Source of the DNA: Jejuia sp040720935
GTDB lineage: Bacteria > Bacteroidota > Bacteroidia > Flavobacteriales > Flavobacteriaceae
DNA: 64,000 bases
Direction of reading: 5' to 3'
Assembly: GCF_040720935.1 (NCBI RefSeq)
Contig: NZ_JBFDAE010000013.1
Location: 58,165-122,164, forward strand
Of the stretch, positions 18,257 to 27,641 are shown one piece after another (positions within the stretch are counted from its first letter, which is position 1; every line of letters starts with the position of its first letter). The notes under the pieces are model-generated. The model did no database searches. It worked only from the letters and a program-made list of their open reading frames with translations, and was not told where the DNA came from. The position numbers and the translations under genes were made by a program.

Positions 18257-18409
18257 TTATTTATATTTGAAAATTTAGATTAAAGTTCTAATAAAGTAAG
18301 TCATTTTCAACTTCTTATTGTAAAACTAAAATAGCGAACTTTTGTTAACTAAAATTGAGTTTAATAAAGTTGACTCTGAAGAGTTGATTTGAGCATGCAA
18401 TATATACTA

Positions 18410-19069
18410 TTAATGACTTTCCTTCAATAACTCCTCAGGAAACTGAGCCTGAAACCGTTTTAATCTTGGAATAGATACATTACGGATATACCCATTATTT
18501 GGATGTAAACGTTCGTAGTTTTGATGGTACGCTTCTCCCACCCAAAATTTTTGAAATGGATAGATTTCTGCTGCTATTTTAGCATCCAGTTTTTTTGCTA
18601 AGGCTTCTTTTTTTTCTAAGATGATTTTCTTTTGTGCGTCGTTTTGGTAAAAAATAATGGAGCGGTATTGAGAGCCTTTATCTGGCCCTTGTCCGTTAAC
18701 TTGTGTTGGGTTTTGGGAGGCGAAATAGGCATCTACTAAGGTTGCAAAACTGACTATTTTTGGGTTGTAAATAACTTCTACAGCTTCTGCGTGTCCTGTG
18801 CGCCCAGTATTGCTGGCTTCGTAGGTAGGGTTTTCTGAATGTCCGCCAGAATAGCCGTTTATAACTTCGTCAACGCCTTTAATACTTTCGTAAATGGCTT
18901 CCACACACCAAAAACAACCACTTGCAAAATATGCTTTTGCTTTTCCGTTTTTAATGGGGACTTCAATGGGTTTTGCGTTTATAACAGCCTCTTGATCTTT
19001 AGTATTTTGGGCTGAGTTTTTACAGCTGAATAGGAGTGCTAAAACTAAAAGGGGGATAAATTTTTTCAT
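18410..19069 (-). CDS. msrA: Peptide-methionine (S)-S-oxide reductase, lipoprotein form
   Basis: The 219-residue protein has a lipobox (LLFSC, Cys16), so it is probably anchored in the envelope. The MsrA signature GCFWCVE places the catalytic Cys at 52. NGYSGGHSENPTYEASNTGRTGHAE and GSQYRSIIFY follow as expected. It repairs the S-form of oxidised methionine. The C-terminal recycling cysteines of long MsrA forms are not evident; Cys55 could resolve. It stands alone between repeat-rich spacers. Confidence 0.95.
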   Translation of the reverse strand: MKKFIPLLVLALLFSCKNSAQNTKDQEAVINAKPIEVPIKNGKAKAYFASGCFWCVEAIYESIKGVDEVINGYSGGHSENPTYEASNTGRTGHAEAVEVIYNPKIVSFATLVDAYFASQNPTQVNGQGPDKGSQYRSIIFYQNDAQKKIILEKKEALAKKLDAKIAAEIYPFQKFWVGEAYHQNYERLHPNNGYIRNVSIPRLKRFQAQFPEELLKESH

Positions 19070-19493
19070 AATGATTTTTCTTTTTCTAATAGACGTATAA
19101 AAATACGAAACCTTAATTCGTTGTTTGTGAAAGTTGTTTTAAAATGAGTTTGGTATTTATAGGTTCAGTTTTTGGGCTAATTATCACCATCACAAAATTT
19201 ATATGTTTGATTAATCCTAAAGGGATTATATACTTATAGACACAATTTATGTTTTTTTTATTCGACCCTGACAGGGTCGTATTAAACATATCGCTGTTTT
19301 ATTTTTCTATACCTATTTGAATCCTTCGGATTTTTTGGTTTCACGCTATCACTATCACCAAGATTTTGCTTAACCGCAGAATTTTTTAGTTTTCAGGATG
19401 ACTCCGCGCAACTCTGTGCTCCCCCTGTGAATCTCAGCGTTACAACGCCCATAAGCCTTTTTAACTCAAGGAGTATCCAAAATTATTAGGCAT
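19070..19493. other. Repeat-rich intergenic spacer
   Basis: No convincing coding frame is seen in about 420 bp. The spacer holds the palindrome cgaccctgacagggtcg (19263-19279) and a decayed stretch (about 19375-19440, gcgcaactctgtgctccccctgtgaatctcagcg reversed-type wording broken by changes). That stretch resembles the cacagag/tctcagcg repeats also found at 25715-25845. These look like worn dispersed repeats. Confidence 0.5.
19263..19279. repeat. Perfect-arm palindrome cgaccctg-a-cagggtcg
   Basis: Eight-bp perfect arms around one base, in a gene-free stretch and not followed by a T-run. A short REP-like element is more likely than a terminator. Confidence 0.5.
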
Positions 19494-19522
19494 AAAAAAA
19501 CCCTCAGAAAACTGAAGGTTTT
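19494..19522 (-). terminator. Rho-independent terminator for the 20323-19544 gene
   Basis: On the minus strand aaaaccttcag and ctgagggtttt pair with one bulge, followed by a run of T. It lies 22 bp after the stop codon of the zinc-ribbon-family gene. Confidence 0.8.
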
Positions 19523-19543
19523 AAATATCTATTTAAAAATGGA

Positions 19544-20323
19544 TTATAGTTTTTTAAACATTTTTTCCATTTTTGCTTTTTGTTCATCGGCTAAAGCGGC
19601 ATCAACTAAAATGCGTCCGCTATGCTCATCTGTAATTACTTTTTTACGCGCTGCAATTTCTACCTGTACTTGCGGTGGGATTGTAAAGAACGATCCACCA
19701 GCTGCACCTCTTTCAATGGGTACAACCGCTAATCCGTTTTTTACATTCTTACGAATTCTATTATAAGCTTTTACCAAACGCTCTTCAATCTGTGTTTTGT
19801 AAGCGTCTGATTTTTCAATTAAAGCTTTCTCTTCTTTTTCAGTTTCGGACAAAATAGCATTCAATTCACTTTTCTTGTGTTTTAAATGTGTTTCGCGCTC
19901 TTTTAATTGCTCTTTTGTTGCAGCAATCACTTCTTTTTTCTGCTCTATTTGCGCCTTAAATTCCTTGATGTGCTTCTCAGCCAATTCAATTTCTAATTCT
20001 TGAAATTCTACCTCTTTAGAAAGTGAGTTGAACTCTCTGTTATTTCTAACATTTTTTTGCTGCTCACCATATTTCTTAATAAGTGACTTAGACTCTTCAA
20101 TTAAGTTCTTTTTAGATGAAATATCGTTGTCTATTACCTCTAAACCACTAACAAGTTTTTCTAATCTTGTGCTTAATCCAGCAACTTCATCTTCTAAATC
20201 TCTTACTTCTAAAGGCAATTCTCCGCGTACATTACGGATTTCGTCAATGCGAGAATCTATAAGTTGTAAATCGTATAAAGCTCTTAAACGATCTTCAACA
20301 CTAACTTCTTTCTTTTTAGCCAT
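19544..20323 (-). CDS. Zinc-ribbon family coiled-coil protein (COG1579-like) lacking the cysteines
   Basis: The 259-residue protein is almost wholly coiled coil (about residues 20-185) and ends in a degenerate zinc-ribbon region (RGAAGGSFFTIPPQVQVEIA ... ITDEHSGRILVD). In the usual family this region has two CxxC knuckles; here there is no cysteine at all. The fold may be kept without metal. The function of the family is not settled; RNA or nucleoprotein binding has been proposed. The gene lies 2 bp after the Nif3 gene and probably shares its transcript. Confidence 0.85.
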   Translation of the reverse strand: MAKKKEVSVEDRLRALYDLQLIDSRIDEIRNVRGELPLEVRDLEDEVAGLSTRLEKLVSGLEVIDNDISSKKNLIEESKSLIKKYGEQQKNVRNNREFNSLSKEVEFQELEIELAEKHIKEFKAQIEQKKEVIAATKEQLKERETHLKHKKSELNAILSETEKEEKALIEKSDAYKTQIEERLVKAYNRIRKNVKNGLAVVPIERGAAGGSFFTIPPQVQVEIAARKKVITDEHSGRILVDAALADEQKAKMEKMFKKL

Positions 20324-20325
20324 AC

Positions 20326-21420
20326 TTAAAAATACTTAACAGGATTGGTATTTGTCTTTGATAAAACGACTGCAAAATTAGTAATTTTTTTTGTAAGATG
20401 CTCTACTAAACCATTTTTTGTGAATTGCTCACTTTCATAATGGCCAATATCGGCTAAAAGGATGCTGTTTTCGGCTGAAAAAAAGTCGTGATATTTTAAA
20501 TCGGCAGTTATAAATGCATCAGCACCAGTAGCTTTTGCAGCATTTATTGCAAAACTCCCTGAGCCACCTAATACCGCTACTTTTTTAATGGTTTTATTTA
20601 AAAATGAAGAATGGCGAATAAAACCTGTCTGCATTTTAGTTTTAACATGGTTGAGAAAATCTGTTTCGGACATTGGTGTGGCTAATTCCCCAACCATTCC
20701 CATTCCGATATGCTGATTTTTGTTTTCAATGGTAACCACTTCGTAAGCTACTTCTTCATAAGAATGTGTGTTGAAAAGCGTTTGCAATATTCGGGATTCT
20801 AGATGTTTTGGGAAGGTTATCGTAATTTTAGTTTCGGTTTCTGTATGTGTTTCTCCTTTTTTTCCTTTTGTGGGAGACGATTGGTCATTGCCTCTAAAAG
20901 TACCGTAACCTTCTACGTTAAAACTGCAATTTGTGTAATTGCCAATACTTCCCGCGCCTGCATTGAATAAAGCATTTCTTAAAGTTTCAGCTTCGTTTTT
21001 AGGAACGTAAGTGGTTAATTTTTTGATGGTTTCGCTTTGCGGAATTAAAATACGTTTGTTAGCTAATTCTAATTGATTGCAAATTATAGCGTTTACACCT
21101 TTAAATGCATTATCAAGCGCAGTATGCATGCTATAAATGGCGATATCATTTTTAATGGCTTTAAGAACTACACGCTCCACATACGTTTTTCCTGTTATTT
21201 TCTTCAAACCTTTAAAAATAATAGGGTGGAAGCTTACAATAAGATTACAGTTTTCTGAAATGGCTTCGTCAACAACTGCTTCAAGCGTGTCTAATGTAAC
21301 TAAAACTCCAGTCAGTTTAGTGTTTTTATCACCGACTAAAAGACCAACATTATCAAAACCTTCTGCATAGGATAATGGCGCCAGTTCTTCTAAATGATTA
21401 ATAACATCTTGTACAATCAT
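20326..21420 (-). CDS. Nif3-like dinuclear metal centre protein (YqfO/YbgI family)
   Basis: The 364-residue protein shows both conserved metal-binding ends: SFHPIIFKGLKKI and MHTALDNAFKGVN in the first half, and ADIGHYESEQF near the C-terminus. A roughly 110-residue insert (about 130-240) corresponds to the PII-like domain of long Nif3 proteins. Members form hexameric rings with two metal ions per subunit; the biochemical role is uncertain. It forms a two-gene unit with the downstream coiled-coil protein, a pairing that is common in Bacteroidota. Confidence 0.92.
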   Translation of the reverse strand: MIVQDVINHLEELAPLSYAEGFDNVGLLVGDKNTKLTGVLVTLDTLEAVVDEAISENCNLIVSFHPIIFKGLKKITGKTYVERVVLKAIKNDIAIYSMHTALDNAFKGVNAIICNQLELANKRILIPQSETIKKLTTYVPKNEAETLRNALFNAGAGSIGNYTNCSFNVEGYGTFRGNDQSSPTKGKKGETHTETETKITITFPKHLESRILQTLFNTHSYEEVAYEVVTIENKNQHIGMGMVGELATPMSETDFLNHVKTKMQTGFIRHSSFLNKTIKKVAVLGGSGSFAINAAKATGADAFITADLKYHDFFSAENSILLADIGHYESEQFTKNGLVEHLTKKITNFAVVLSKTNTNPVKYF

Positions 21421-21437
21421 AATTAATTTGTTTGCTT

Positions 21438-21445
21438 CAAAGATA
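21438..21445 (-). promoter_or_regulatory. -7 promoter element for the nif3-like operon
   Basis: TATCTTTG on the minus strand matches TAnnTTTG, 18 nt before the ATG at 21420. No good -33 TTG is present because the divergent lpxK start is close. Confidence 0.5.
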
Positions 21446-21466
21446 AAATATTATACATTCGCTTAA

Positions 21467-22474
21467 ATGAAGCTTCTTAGAAAAATATTATTTCCAATGG
21501 TCCCTATTTACTATGCCATCACATGGTGTAGGAATATATTGTATGATTTTGGACTAAAAAAATCGACTTCTTTTGACTTGCCTGTAATTTGTGTTGGCAA
21601 TTTAAGTGTTGGTGGTACAGGGAAAACCCCGATGATTGAGTATTTAATCAGACTTTTAAAAGACGACTATAAAGTGGCGACATTAAGTAGGGGTTACAAA
21701 AGAAAAACGGAGGGTTTTCAATTGGCTGACGAAAATGCGACTGCTGAAACTATTGGAGATGAGCCGTTTCAGTTTTACCATAAATTTAAAAATGAGATTA
21801 ATGTAGCGGTTGATAGCAATCGCGTTAACGGCATTGGGCAATTATTAAAATTGAAACATTTGCCAGAAGTGGTTTTGTTGGATGACGCCTTTCAGCACAG
21901 AAAAGTGAAAGCGGGATTTAATATCATGCTTACGACTTATAATAATCCATATTTTAAGGATACCGTTTTGCCTACGGGCAATTTAAGAGAGCCAAGAAGT
22001 GGTGCAAAAAGGGCGCACATAATTGTGGTTACAAAGTGTCCTAAACATATGAGTTATTATGAGAAAGTGGGTTTTTTACGTAGAATTAATGCAACAAACG
22101 ATCAACAGGTTTTTTTTAGTTCCATTTCTTATGCAGATGAAGTTATTTCTGAAAATGCAGCGTTGCAATTAAATGAACTTAAAGATTTTGCTTTAGTGAC
22201 GGGTATTGCAAATGCAAGTCCGCTCATCAAATTTCTAAAGAATAAAAATTTGAAGTTTGAACATTCAAACTTTAAAGACCACCATGAGTTTTCTGCAAAC
22301 GATATTTCAGCATTAGAATCTAAAAAACTCATAATTACTACAGAGAAAGATTTTATGCGTTTAAAACAGTATAAATCACTAAAAGACAAATTGTTTTATT
22401 TACCAATAACAGTATCAATTTCTGATGGAAATAAATTTAATGAAGCAATTCTGAATTTTATGAAATCCTATTAA
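21467..22474 (+). CDS. lpxK: Tetraacyldisaccharide 4'-kinase
   Basis: The 335-residue protein has an N-terminal hydrophobic segment (FPMVPIYYAITW) and the LpxK P-loop GNLSVGGTGKTP (about residues 44-55). The ATLSRGYKRKT, GDEPFQFYHKF and DDAFQHRKVK motifs follow. It phosphorylates the lipid A precursor at the inner membrane to give lipid IVA. It is divergent from nif3, and its stop overlaps the 3' end of the convergent histidine-kinase gene by 4 bp. Confidence 0.95.
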   Translation: MKLLRKILFPMVPIYYAITWCRNILYDFGLKKSTSFDLPVICVGNLSVGGTGKTPMIEYLIRLLKDDYKVATLSRGYKRKTEGFQLADENATAETIGDEPFQFYHKFKNEINVAVDSNRVNGIGQLLKLKHLPEVVLLDDAFQHRKVKAGFNIMLTTYNNPYFKDTVLPTGNLREPRSGAKRAHIIVVTKCPKHMSYYEKVGFLRRINATNDQQVFFSSISYADEVISENAALQLNELKDFALVTGIANASPLIKFLKNKNLKFEHSNFKDHHEFSANDISALESKKLIITTEKDFMRLKQYKSLKDKLFYLPITVSISDGNKFNEAILNFMKSY

Positions 22475-24699
22475 GCAGTCGCCGTATTTTTACTAGAAAG
22501 CGCATTGAACAGTTTTTTCTCAAACTCTTCTTGCTTGAATGGCTTAGGAATAATATCCGTAAATCCTGCTTCATCAAACTCATGCATTTTATCTTCTATC
22601 GTTACCGCAGTAAGTGCAAAAATAGTTAACTCTTTATCAAAAGTCCGCACGATTTTGGTAGCCTCAATACCACTAATCCCTGGCATGTGGATATCCATTA
22701 AGATAATATCGTATTTGTTGGTCTTAATCATATCAACAGCAGCTTCGCCATTATCAACAATTTCACAGTAAAGATCCATTTTGTTAAGAATCTTTTTTGT
22801 TATCATTTGGTTGATCTTGTTGTCTTCAACAACTAAGATTTTCACGGTACTTAGATCTATGTTAGAAGGTCTGGCATCTAATTTTTTGACTGCTTTTTTA
22901 GCCGATTTTTCCTTTTCCGCATTATATTCTAAAGGAATTTCAAAGAAAAAAGTAGTGCCTTTTCCTAATTCACTTTGCAAATAAATTTTACCTTTTAAAA
23001 TATCAATCAATCCTTTTACAATCGATAACCCTAGACCAGTACCGCCATATTTGCGATTAATTTGAATGGACCCTTGTGAGAAACTTTCAAACATATGGTC
23101 TTGTTTTTCTTTGGTGATACCAATACCGTTGTCTTCTACCTCGAAACGGAGTTCGTATATGTTATCCTTCTGACCAATTTTGTAAACCCGTATCCAAATA
23201 TCTCCATCCTTTGTAAACTTAATAGAGTTACCTATTAAATTAATAAGGATTTGAGAAATTTTTAATTGATCTGCAATAAAGTTTTCCGGTAAATCTTTAT
23301 CGTATTCAAAATGAATGGTGATGTTATTGTCTATTGCCGAATTATTTAAGGCTAAAACAATATTGTTGATTTTCTTTTTAAGGCTGAATGGTTCAGGATC
23401 TATTTCTACTTTATTAGCTTCAATTTTATTAATCTGAAGAATATCATTGATGAAAGTCAATAAATAATCTCCTGAAAACTTCAATGATTTTAAATGTTGA
23501 ATTTGTTCAGGTTTCGGATTTTCATCTAAAAGCATGTTGCTCAAACCAGTAACGGCGTAAAGCGGTGTTCTTAATTCATGAGTAACAGTTGACAGGAAGT
23601 TGGCTTTGGTTTTTGAAGCTAGTTCCGCTTTTTCTTTGGCAATAATAAGTTCATTATTCTTTTTATGAAGCATATTATTGGTCTTAAGCCTGATGTTATT
23701 ATTCTTGTACAGCGATAATGTTAGCAGCGATAAAATAGTAATTAACGCAACGCTCAAGATAGATATTAGTGTGCCTAAATCGTTTTGACTTTTTGCTTCT
23801 TCAAGTTCAGCTTTTTGCTTTTTATTATTCTCAATTTGATCGTTTATTAAAAACTGAATACGTTTTTCAGGCGAAAGATTTGCTCGTTTTACTCCTCTTA
23901 ATGAATCTGATAGGTTTATATGATATTTTAAGTAATTATTGGCAAGTTGATGGTTTTGAGTGTTTTCGTAAATTGTACTTAGAACTAAATATGCAGTGTT
24001 CTTAATGGTGTTATAACCGTTGCTTTTGGCAATTGCTAAACCTTCTTTAGTGAAATTTAAGGCTTTTTCAGGTTCGTTTAAAGCATCATAGACTTTCCCA
24101 TGACACACCAAAGCACTACTTAAAATTTTGTTTAGTTCTTTTTTTCTGGCGATAACTACAGCTTGCTCAACTAGCTCTCTAGCTTTTCTATAGTTTTTTA
24201 ATTCAAAATATGCATTACCCTCGGCTAGAAGTGTTTCCGCTAGTTCTAAATCTAGTTGTTCTTCTTGAAATTTAGATTTCGCCGCCCTATAAGAGTCTAG
24301 GGCCTGATAAATATTGTTCTTGGCCATGTAAACATCACCAAATGTTTTAAACGAACGACCAAGGTTTTTGTTGTCGTTAGTAATGCGCTGCATTTCAACC
24401 GCTTTGTTCAAAGATTGTATAGCAACATCTTCTTCTTCTATAATAAGATGAAGTTTTCCTTTTATGGATTGAATAAGTCCAATGCTTTTTTTATTGTTGG
24501 ATTCTTCAGCAAGTGCTAATGCCTCATCTAAAGTTTTTTGAGCTTCAAAGTATTTGAAGTTTGAGATATCATTTTGCGACTGCTCAATCCTATAGTTAAT
24601 GTTATTTTGTATAATTTCAGGGTCTTCCTCAAGAGTTTGAGAAAACATACTGAATGATAACAACATTAAAACTATATATATGTTTTTAATTTGGGACAT
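22471..24699 (-). CDS. Hybrid sensor histidine kinase with periplasmic TPR domain
   Basis: The 742-residue protein has a signal peptide (about 1-20), a periplasmic TPR array (about 30-290), one transmembrane helix (about 310-335) and a short coiled coil. The HisKA domain has phospho-acceptor His374 (THELRTPLYAV). The HATPase domain has ILINLIGNSIKFT, DNGIGIT and GTGLGLSIVKG. A receiver domain follows with Asp669 (ILMDIHMPG). Phosphate would move from His374 to Asp669; an output partner is not encoded next to it. A -7 element lies at 24720-24727. Confidence 0.94.
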   Translation of the reverse strand: MSQIKNIYIVLMLLSFSMFSQTLEEDPEIIQNNINYRIEQSQNDISNFKYFEAQKTLDEALALAEESNNKKSIGLIQSIKGKLHLIIEEEDVAIQSLNKAVEMQRITNDNKNLGRSFKTFGDVYMAKNNIYQALDSYRAAKSKFQEEQLDLELAETLLAEGNAYFELKNYRKARELVEQAVVIARKKELNKILSSALVCHGKVYDALNEPEKALNFTKEGLAIAKSNGYNTIKNTAYLVLSTIYENTQNHQLANNYLKYHINLSDSLRGVKRANLSPEKRIQFLINDQIENNKKQKAELEEAKSQNDLGTLISILSVALITILSLLTLSLYKNNNIRLKTNNMLHKKNNELIIAKEKAELASKTKANFLSTVTHELRTPLYAVTGLSNMLLDENPKPEQIQHLKSLKFSGDYLLTFINDILQINKIEANKVEIDPEPFSLKKKINNIVLALNNSAIDNNITIHFEYDKDLPENFIADQLKISQILINLIGNSIKFTKDGDIWIRVYKIGQKDNIYELRFEVEDNGIGITKEKQDHMFESFSQGSIQINRKYGGTGLGLSIVKGLIDILKGKIYLQSELGKGTTFFFEIPLEYNAEKEKSAKKAVKKLDARPSNIDLSTVKILVVEDNKINQMITKKILNKMDLYCEIVDNGEAAVDMIKTNKYDIILMDIHMPGISGIEATKIVRTFDKELTIFALTAVTIEDKMHEFDEAGFTDIIPKPFKQEEFEKKLFNALSSKNTATA

Positions 24700-24719
24700 T
24701 TTAGTTTTAAATAGGTGGA

Positions 24720-24727
24720 CAAATATA
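24720..24727 (-). promoter_or_regulatory. -7 promoter element of the hybrid kinase gene
   Basis: TATATTTG on the minus strand, an exact TAnnTTTG match, lies 21 nt before the ATG at 24699. Confidence 0.5.
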
Positions 24728-24776
24728 ATTATTTATTCGATAAAGTACACCTTTTTTCCGATAAATTGCGTTTTGT

Positions 24777-25655
24777 CTAGTTTATATGCTTTTGAGCCTT
24801 GTATGACGAACGCACCAAGGCACTACTTTCTACATGTCTAAATCCTAGATTAAGCCCAATTTCTTTGAATTCATCAAACTCGTCGGGGTTAATAAAACGT
24901 TTCACTGGCAAATGTTTTTTACTAGGCTGTAAATATTGTCCAATGGTTACAACATCTACATTATTATCTTTTAAATCATGCAAAGTCTCGATAACTTCTT
25001 CCCTGGTTTCTCCCAAACCTAGCATAATGCCTGATTTTGTGCGTCTTTGACCTTGCTGTTTTAAATACTTTAAAACACCCAAGCTTCTGTCATATTTCGC
25101 TTGAATACGCACTTCTCTCGTTAATCTTCTAACGGTTTCAATATTATGGGAAACCACCTCTGGGGCAACATTAATAATTCTATCAATGTGATTTTCAACA
25201 CCTTGAAAATCAGGTATTAATGTTTCTAAAGTCGTCTCAGGATTCATTCTGCGTACTGCATTAACAGTTTCAGCCCACATGATACTGCCCATATCTTTTA
25301 AATCATCTCTATCAACACTCGTTAAAACCGCATGTTTAATTTGCATGATTTTTATGGATCGCGCTACCTTTTCGGGTTCATCCCAATCCACGGTTTCTGG
25401 TCTTCCAGTTTTTACGCCACAAAACCCGCAAGAACGTGTACAAACATTTCCAAGAATCATAAAGGTTGCAGTACCTTCTCCCCAACATTCGCCCATATTA
25501 GGACAGCTTCCAGAAGCACAAATGGTGTTGAGTTTATATTTATCAACCAGACCTCTTAATTCGGTATATTTTTTACCAGTTGGCAATTTAACACGCAACC
25601 ATTTAGGTTTGGGGTGTCGCTCTGGTAATATGTTGGAAATAGTTTCTTTTTGCAT
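24777..25655 (-). CDS. lipA: Lipoyl synthase
   Basis: The 292-residue radical SAM protein has the auxiliary cluster cysteines Cys46, Cys51 and Cys57 (CASGSCPNMGEC). The SAM-cluster motif is Cys72-x3-Cys76-x2-Cys79 (CTRSCGFC). The C-terminal RSSY that ligates the auxiliary cluster is also present (LVRSSYKA). It inserts two sulfurs into octanoyl groups on lipoyl domains. The start is supported by the -7 element at 25673-25680. Confidence 0.97.
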   Translation of the reverse strand: MQKETISNILPERHPKPKWLRVKLPTGKKYTELRGLVDKYKLNTICASGSCPNMGECWGEGTATFMILGNVCTRSCGFCGVKTGRPETVDWDEPEKVARSIKIMQIKHAVLTSVDRDDLKDMGSIMWAETVNAVRRMNPETTLETLIPDFQGVENHIDRIINVAPEVVSHNIETVRRLTREVRIQAKYDRSLGVLKYLKQQGQRRTKSGIMLGLGETREEVIETLHDLKDNNVDVVTIGQYLQPSKKHLPVKRFINPDEFDEFKEIGLNLGFRHVESSALVRSSYKAQKHIN

Positions 25656-25672
25656 CGTTAAAAAATGAAATG

Positions 25673-25680
25673 CAAAGATA
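25673..25680 (-). promoter_or_regulatory. -7 promoter element of lipA
   Basis: TATCTTTG on the minus strand lies 18 nt before the ATG at 25655. Confidence 0.5.
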
Positions 25681-25709
25681 CGAAGTATTCTTTTAAATGC
25701 GCTTTAGAA

Positions 25710-25845
25710 AAAGTTTCACAGGGACACACGGAGAAACACAAAGTAGCACAGAGAGTTCTTGATTTTATATGGAATTTTAGCATTGTAGAATTATTAACAA
25801 ATTTCTCAGCGAATCTCAGCGAAAACTCAGCGCATCTCTGAGTAA
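25710..25845. repeat. Degenerate dispersed repeat (cacagag / tctcagcg type)
   Basis: Short related words (cacagggacacacggagaa, cacaaagtagcacagaga, then tctcagcgaatctcagcgaaaactcagcg) fill the spacer between lipA and the Nramp-like gene. Similar worn words occur at 19375-19440. No coding frame is present. Confidence 0.45.
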
Positions 25846-25849
25846 TAAC

Positions 25850-27094
25850 TCATAAAGTAGTGAGATACCACACGCTAAATCCAATTAAAAAGATAATTCC
25901 CAACCAACTTAAAATATGTAAATTTTTTGATGGGCGCCAGGCTTTGGGTGTATGCTTACTGGAAATAAGTTTGTAATTTATTATGGCATAAAAAGGTGCA
26001 GTAATGAATGATAGAATTGTTGCAATTTTAATTAATAGCCCCATTTCTGAACCTAGAAATAAGAATATGTAAATTGTGCCAAGGCATAACAGTATGATCC
26101 AGAAGAGATAACCGAACTTAAAAGGTTTGTTTAAAAGCAATTCTGAAGTTCTATCCATAGACCTTGGCGAAGCATCTAGCGTCGTTAACGTTGTACTAAA
26201 CATAGTCGTAAATGCTGCAACGCCAATAATAATGTACGCCCAATCTCCTAAACTAGTAGTGTACATGTCTATTAATTGTCCCGCAAAAACATTAGCAGAA
26301 CTACTAAAAGTTTCACCACTACTAAACATCACCAAAGCACCTAATAAAACGAACCCAATGCCCAATACGATTGTGCCAATGTACCCCACATTAAAATCGA
26401 AAAGCGCACCCTTGGTTGAAAATGACTTTTCACTTTTCTTTTTTTCTAGTGTCCAGAGCGAATGCCAAACAGAAATATCCAATGGTCCTGGCATCCAGCC
26501 CATAAAAGCGATTAAAAAGGCTATTTCTAGATTGTTTTCTGGAAGAACTTGGGCCATTGAAAGTGCTGTTGTGTTATTAAATAATGCCATGGTTACGGCA
26601 ACGACTGTGCTTATGGAAAGCGTAATGATAATCACCTTAATAAGATGGTCTAGCAATTTATATTTCCCGAGAAGAAGAAGCGATAGACAAATACCCAAAA
26701 TTATAATGGACCAAATTTGAACACTGGAAATACTAAAGCTTCCTACAGTAATTGGTGCAAAATCATAAAATAGGGTAGAGGCAATACCTGCGGTAACAAT
26801 GGTTACAGCCATTTGTATCACAAACATAGTGCCCAGTGTAATTATATAGTAAGCAATTAAAGTGCCTTTACCTAGTTTTTTGTAACCGTCCAAAAGACTT
26901 TCTCCTGTGGCTGCGGCATAGCGAGGGCCGTATTGAAAAAATGGATATTTAAAGAGCGTAACTAAAACCAGCGCCCAAATTAAGCCCAAACCAAAATCTG
27001 CCCCAGCTCTTGTGGATTGTACCAAATGCGAAACCCCAATGGCTGCACCAGCAAATAGTAGTCCCGGACCTAGATTTTTAAGTTTATTAATCAT
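25850..27094 (-). CDS. Nramp-superfamily transporter without the DPGN metal-binding motif
   Basis: The 414-residue inner-membrane protein has about eleven hydrophobic segments and the Nramp-like opening GPGLLFAGAAIGVSHLVQST. True Nramp proteins have DPGN in helix 1; here the place reads GVSH. Helix 6 reads FMGWMPGPLDISVWHSLW rather than the usual MPH motif. The ion is therefore probably not a typical Mn/Fe substrate. The ATG at 27094 overlaps the stop of the sigma-factor gene by 8 bp, indicating translational coupling. Confidence 0.85.
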   Translation of the reverse strand: MINKLKNLGPGLLFAGAAIGVSHLVQSTRAGADFGLGLIWALVLVTLFKYPFFQYGPRYAAATGESLLDGYKKLGKGTLIAYYIITLGTMFVIQMAVTIVTAGIASTLFYDFAPITVGSFSISSVQIWSIIILGICLSLLLLGKYKLLDHLIKVIIITLSISTVVAVTMALFNNTTALSMAQVLPENNLEIAFLIAFMGWMPGPLDISVWHSLWTLEKKKSEKSFSTKGALFDFNVGYIGTIVLGIGFVLLGALVMFSSGETFSSSANVFAGQLIDMYTTSLGDWAYIIIGVAAFTTMFSTTLTTLDASPRSMDRTSELLLNKPFKFGYLFWIILLCLGTIYIFLFLGSEMGLLIKIATILSFITAPFYAIINYKLISSKHTPKAWRPSKNLHILSWLGIIFLIGFSVWYLTTL

Positions 27095-27641
27095 TTTGGG
27101 TTTTAATTACTTCTGCAAGTAATTTTTTAGCACGCAATAATTTTACTTTCACGTTATTGATAGGTTCATTAAGTTCTTTTGAAATTTCTTTATAGCTTAA
27201 TTCTTGAAAGTACCTCAGGTTTATAATCGTTTGATAATGAGGTTTTAACTTCTTAATGTCACGTAATAGTTTTGCGAGATTCTGTTCCGTAATTAACTTA
27301 TCTTCAACGGAAGGTGATTCGTCTAAAACCTGAAATGCTTTTGTGTCATCATCTTTAGAAATAGCATGTTTGATAGAGTTTTTTTCTTTCCGAAGTAAAT
27401 CAATATGAATGTTTTTTGAAATAGTGATTAACCATGTTTTGAACTTGTAATTTTCATCAAAAGTTGCTATTCTGTCAAAAGCTTTTGAGAATGTTTGGAT
27501 GGTAATATCTTCGGCATCATTTTCATTTTGAACGCGTTTTAATTGAAAACCATATACAGCGTCCCAATATAAATCCAATAAGTAATTAAATGCTTTTTGG
27601 TCGTTTTTTTTAGCGCGAGAGATGGCTTCTTCTATTTCCAA
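27087..27641 (-). CDS. ECF-type RNA polymerase sigma factor
   Basis: The 184-residue protein shows sigma region 2 (about 22-85, YWDAVYGFQLKRVQNENDAE, TWLITISKNIHIDLLRK) and region 4 (about 125-175, INLRYFQELSYKEISKELNE, VKVKLLRAKKLL). No ATG exists before region 2. The start appears to be a TTG at 27641, set within the last codons of the upstream glycosyltransferase gene (10-bp overlap). No anti-sigma gene lies next to it; its partners in the operon are a GT2 enzyme and a transporter. Confidence 0.9.
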   Translation of the reverse strand: MEIEEAISRAKKNDQKAFNYLLDLYWDAVYGFQLKRVQNENDAEDITIQTFSKAFDRIATFDENYKFKTWLITISKNIHIDLLRKEKNSIKHAISKDDDTKAFQVLDESPSVEDKLITEQNLAKLLRDIKKLKPHYQTIINLRYFQELSYKEISKELNEPINNVKVKLLRAKKLLAEVIKTQND

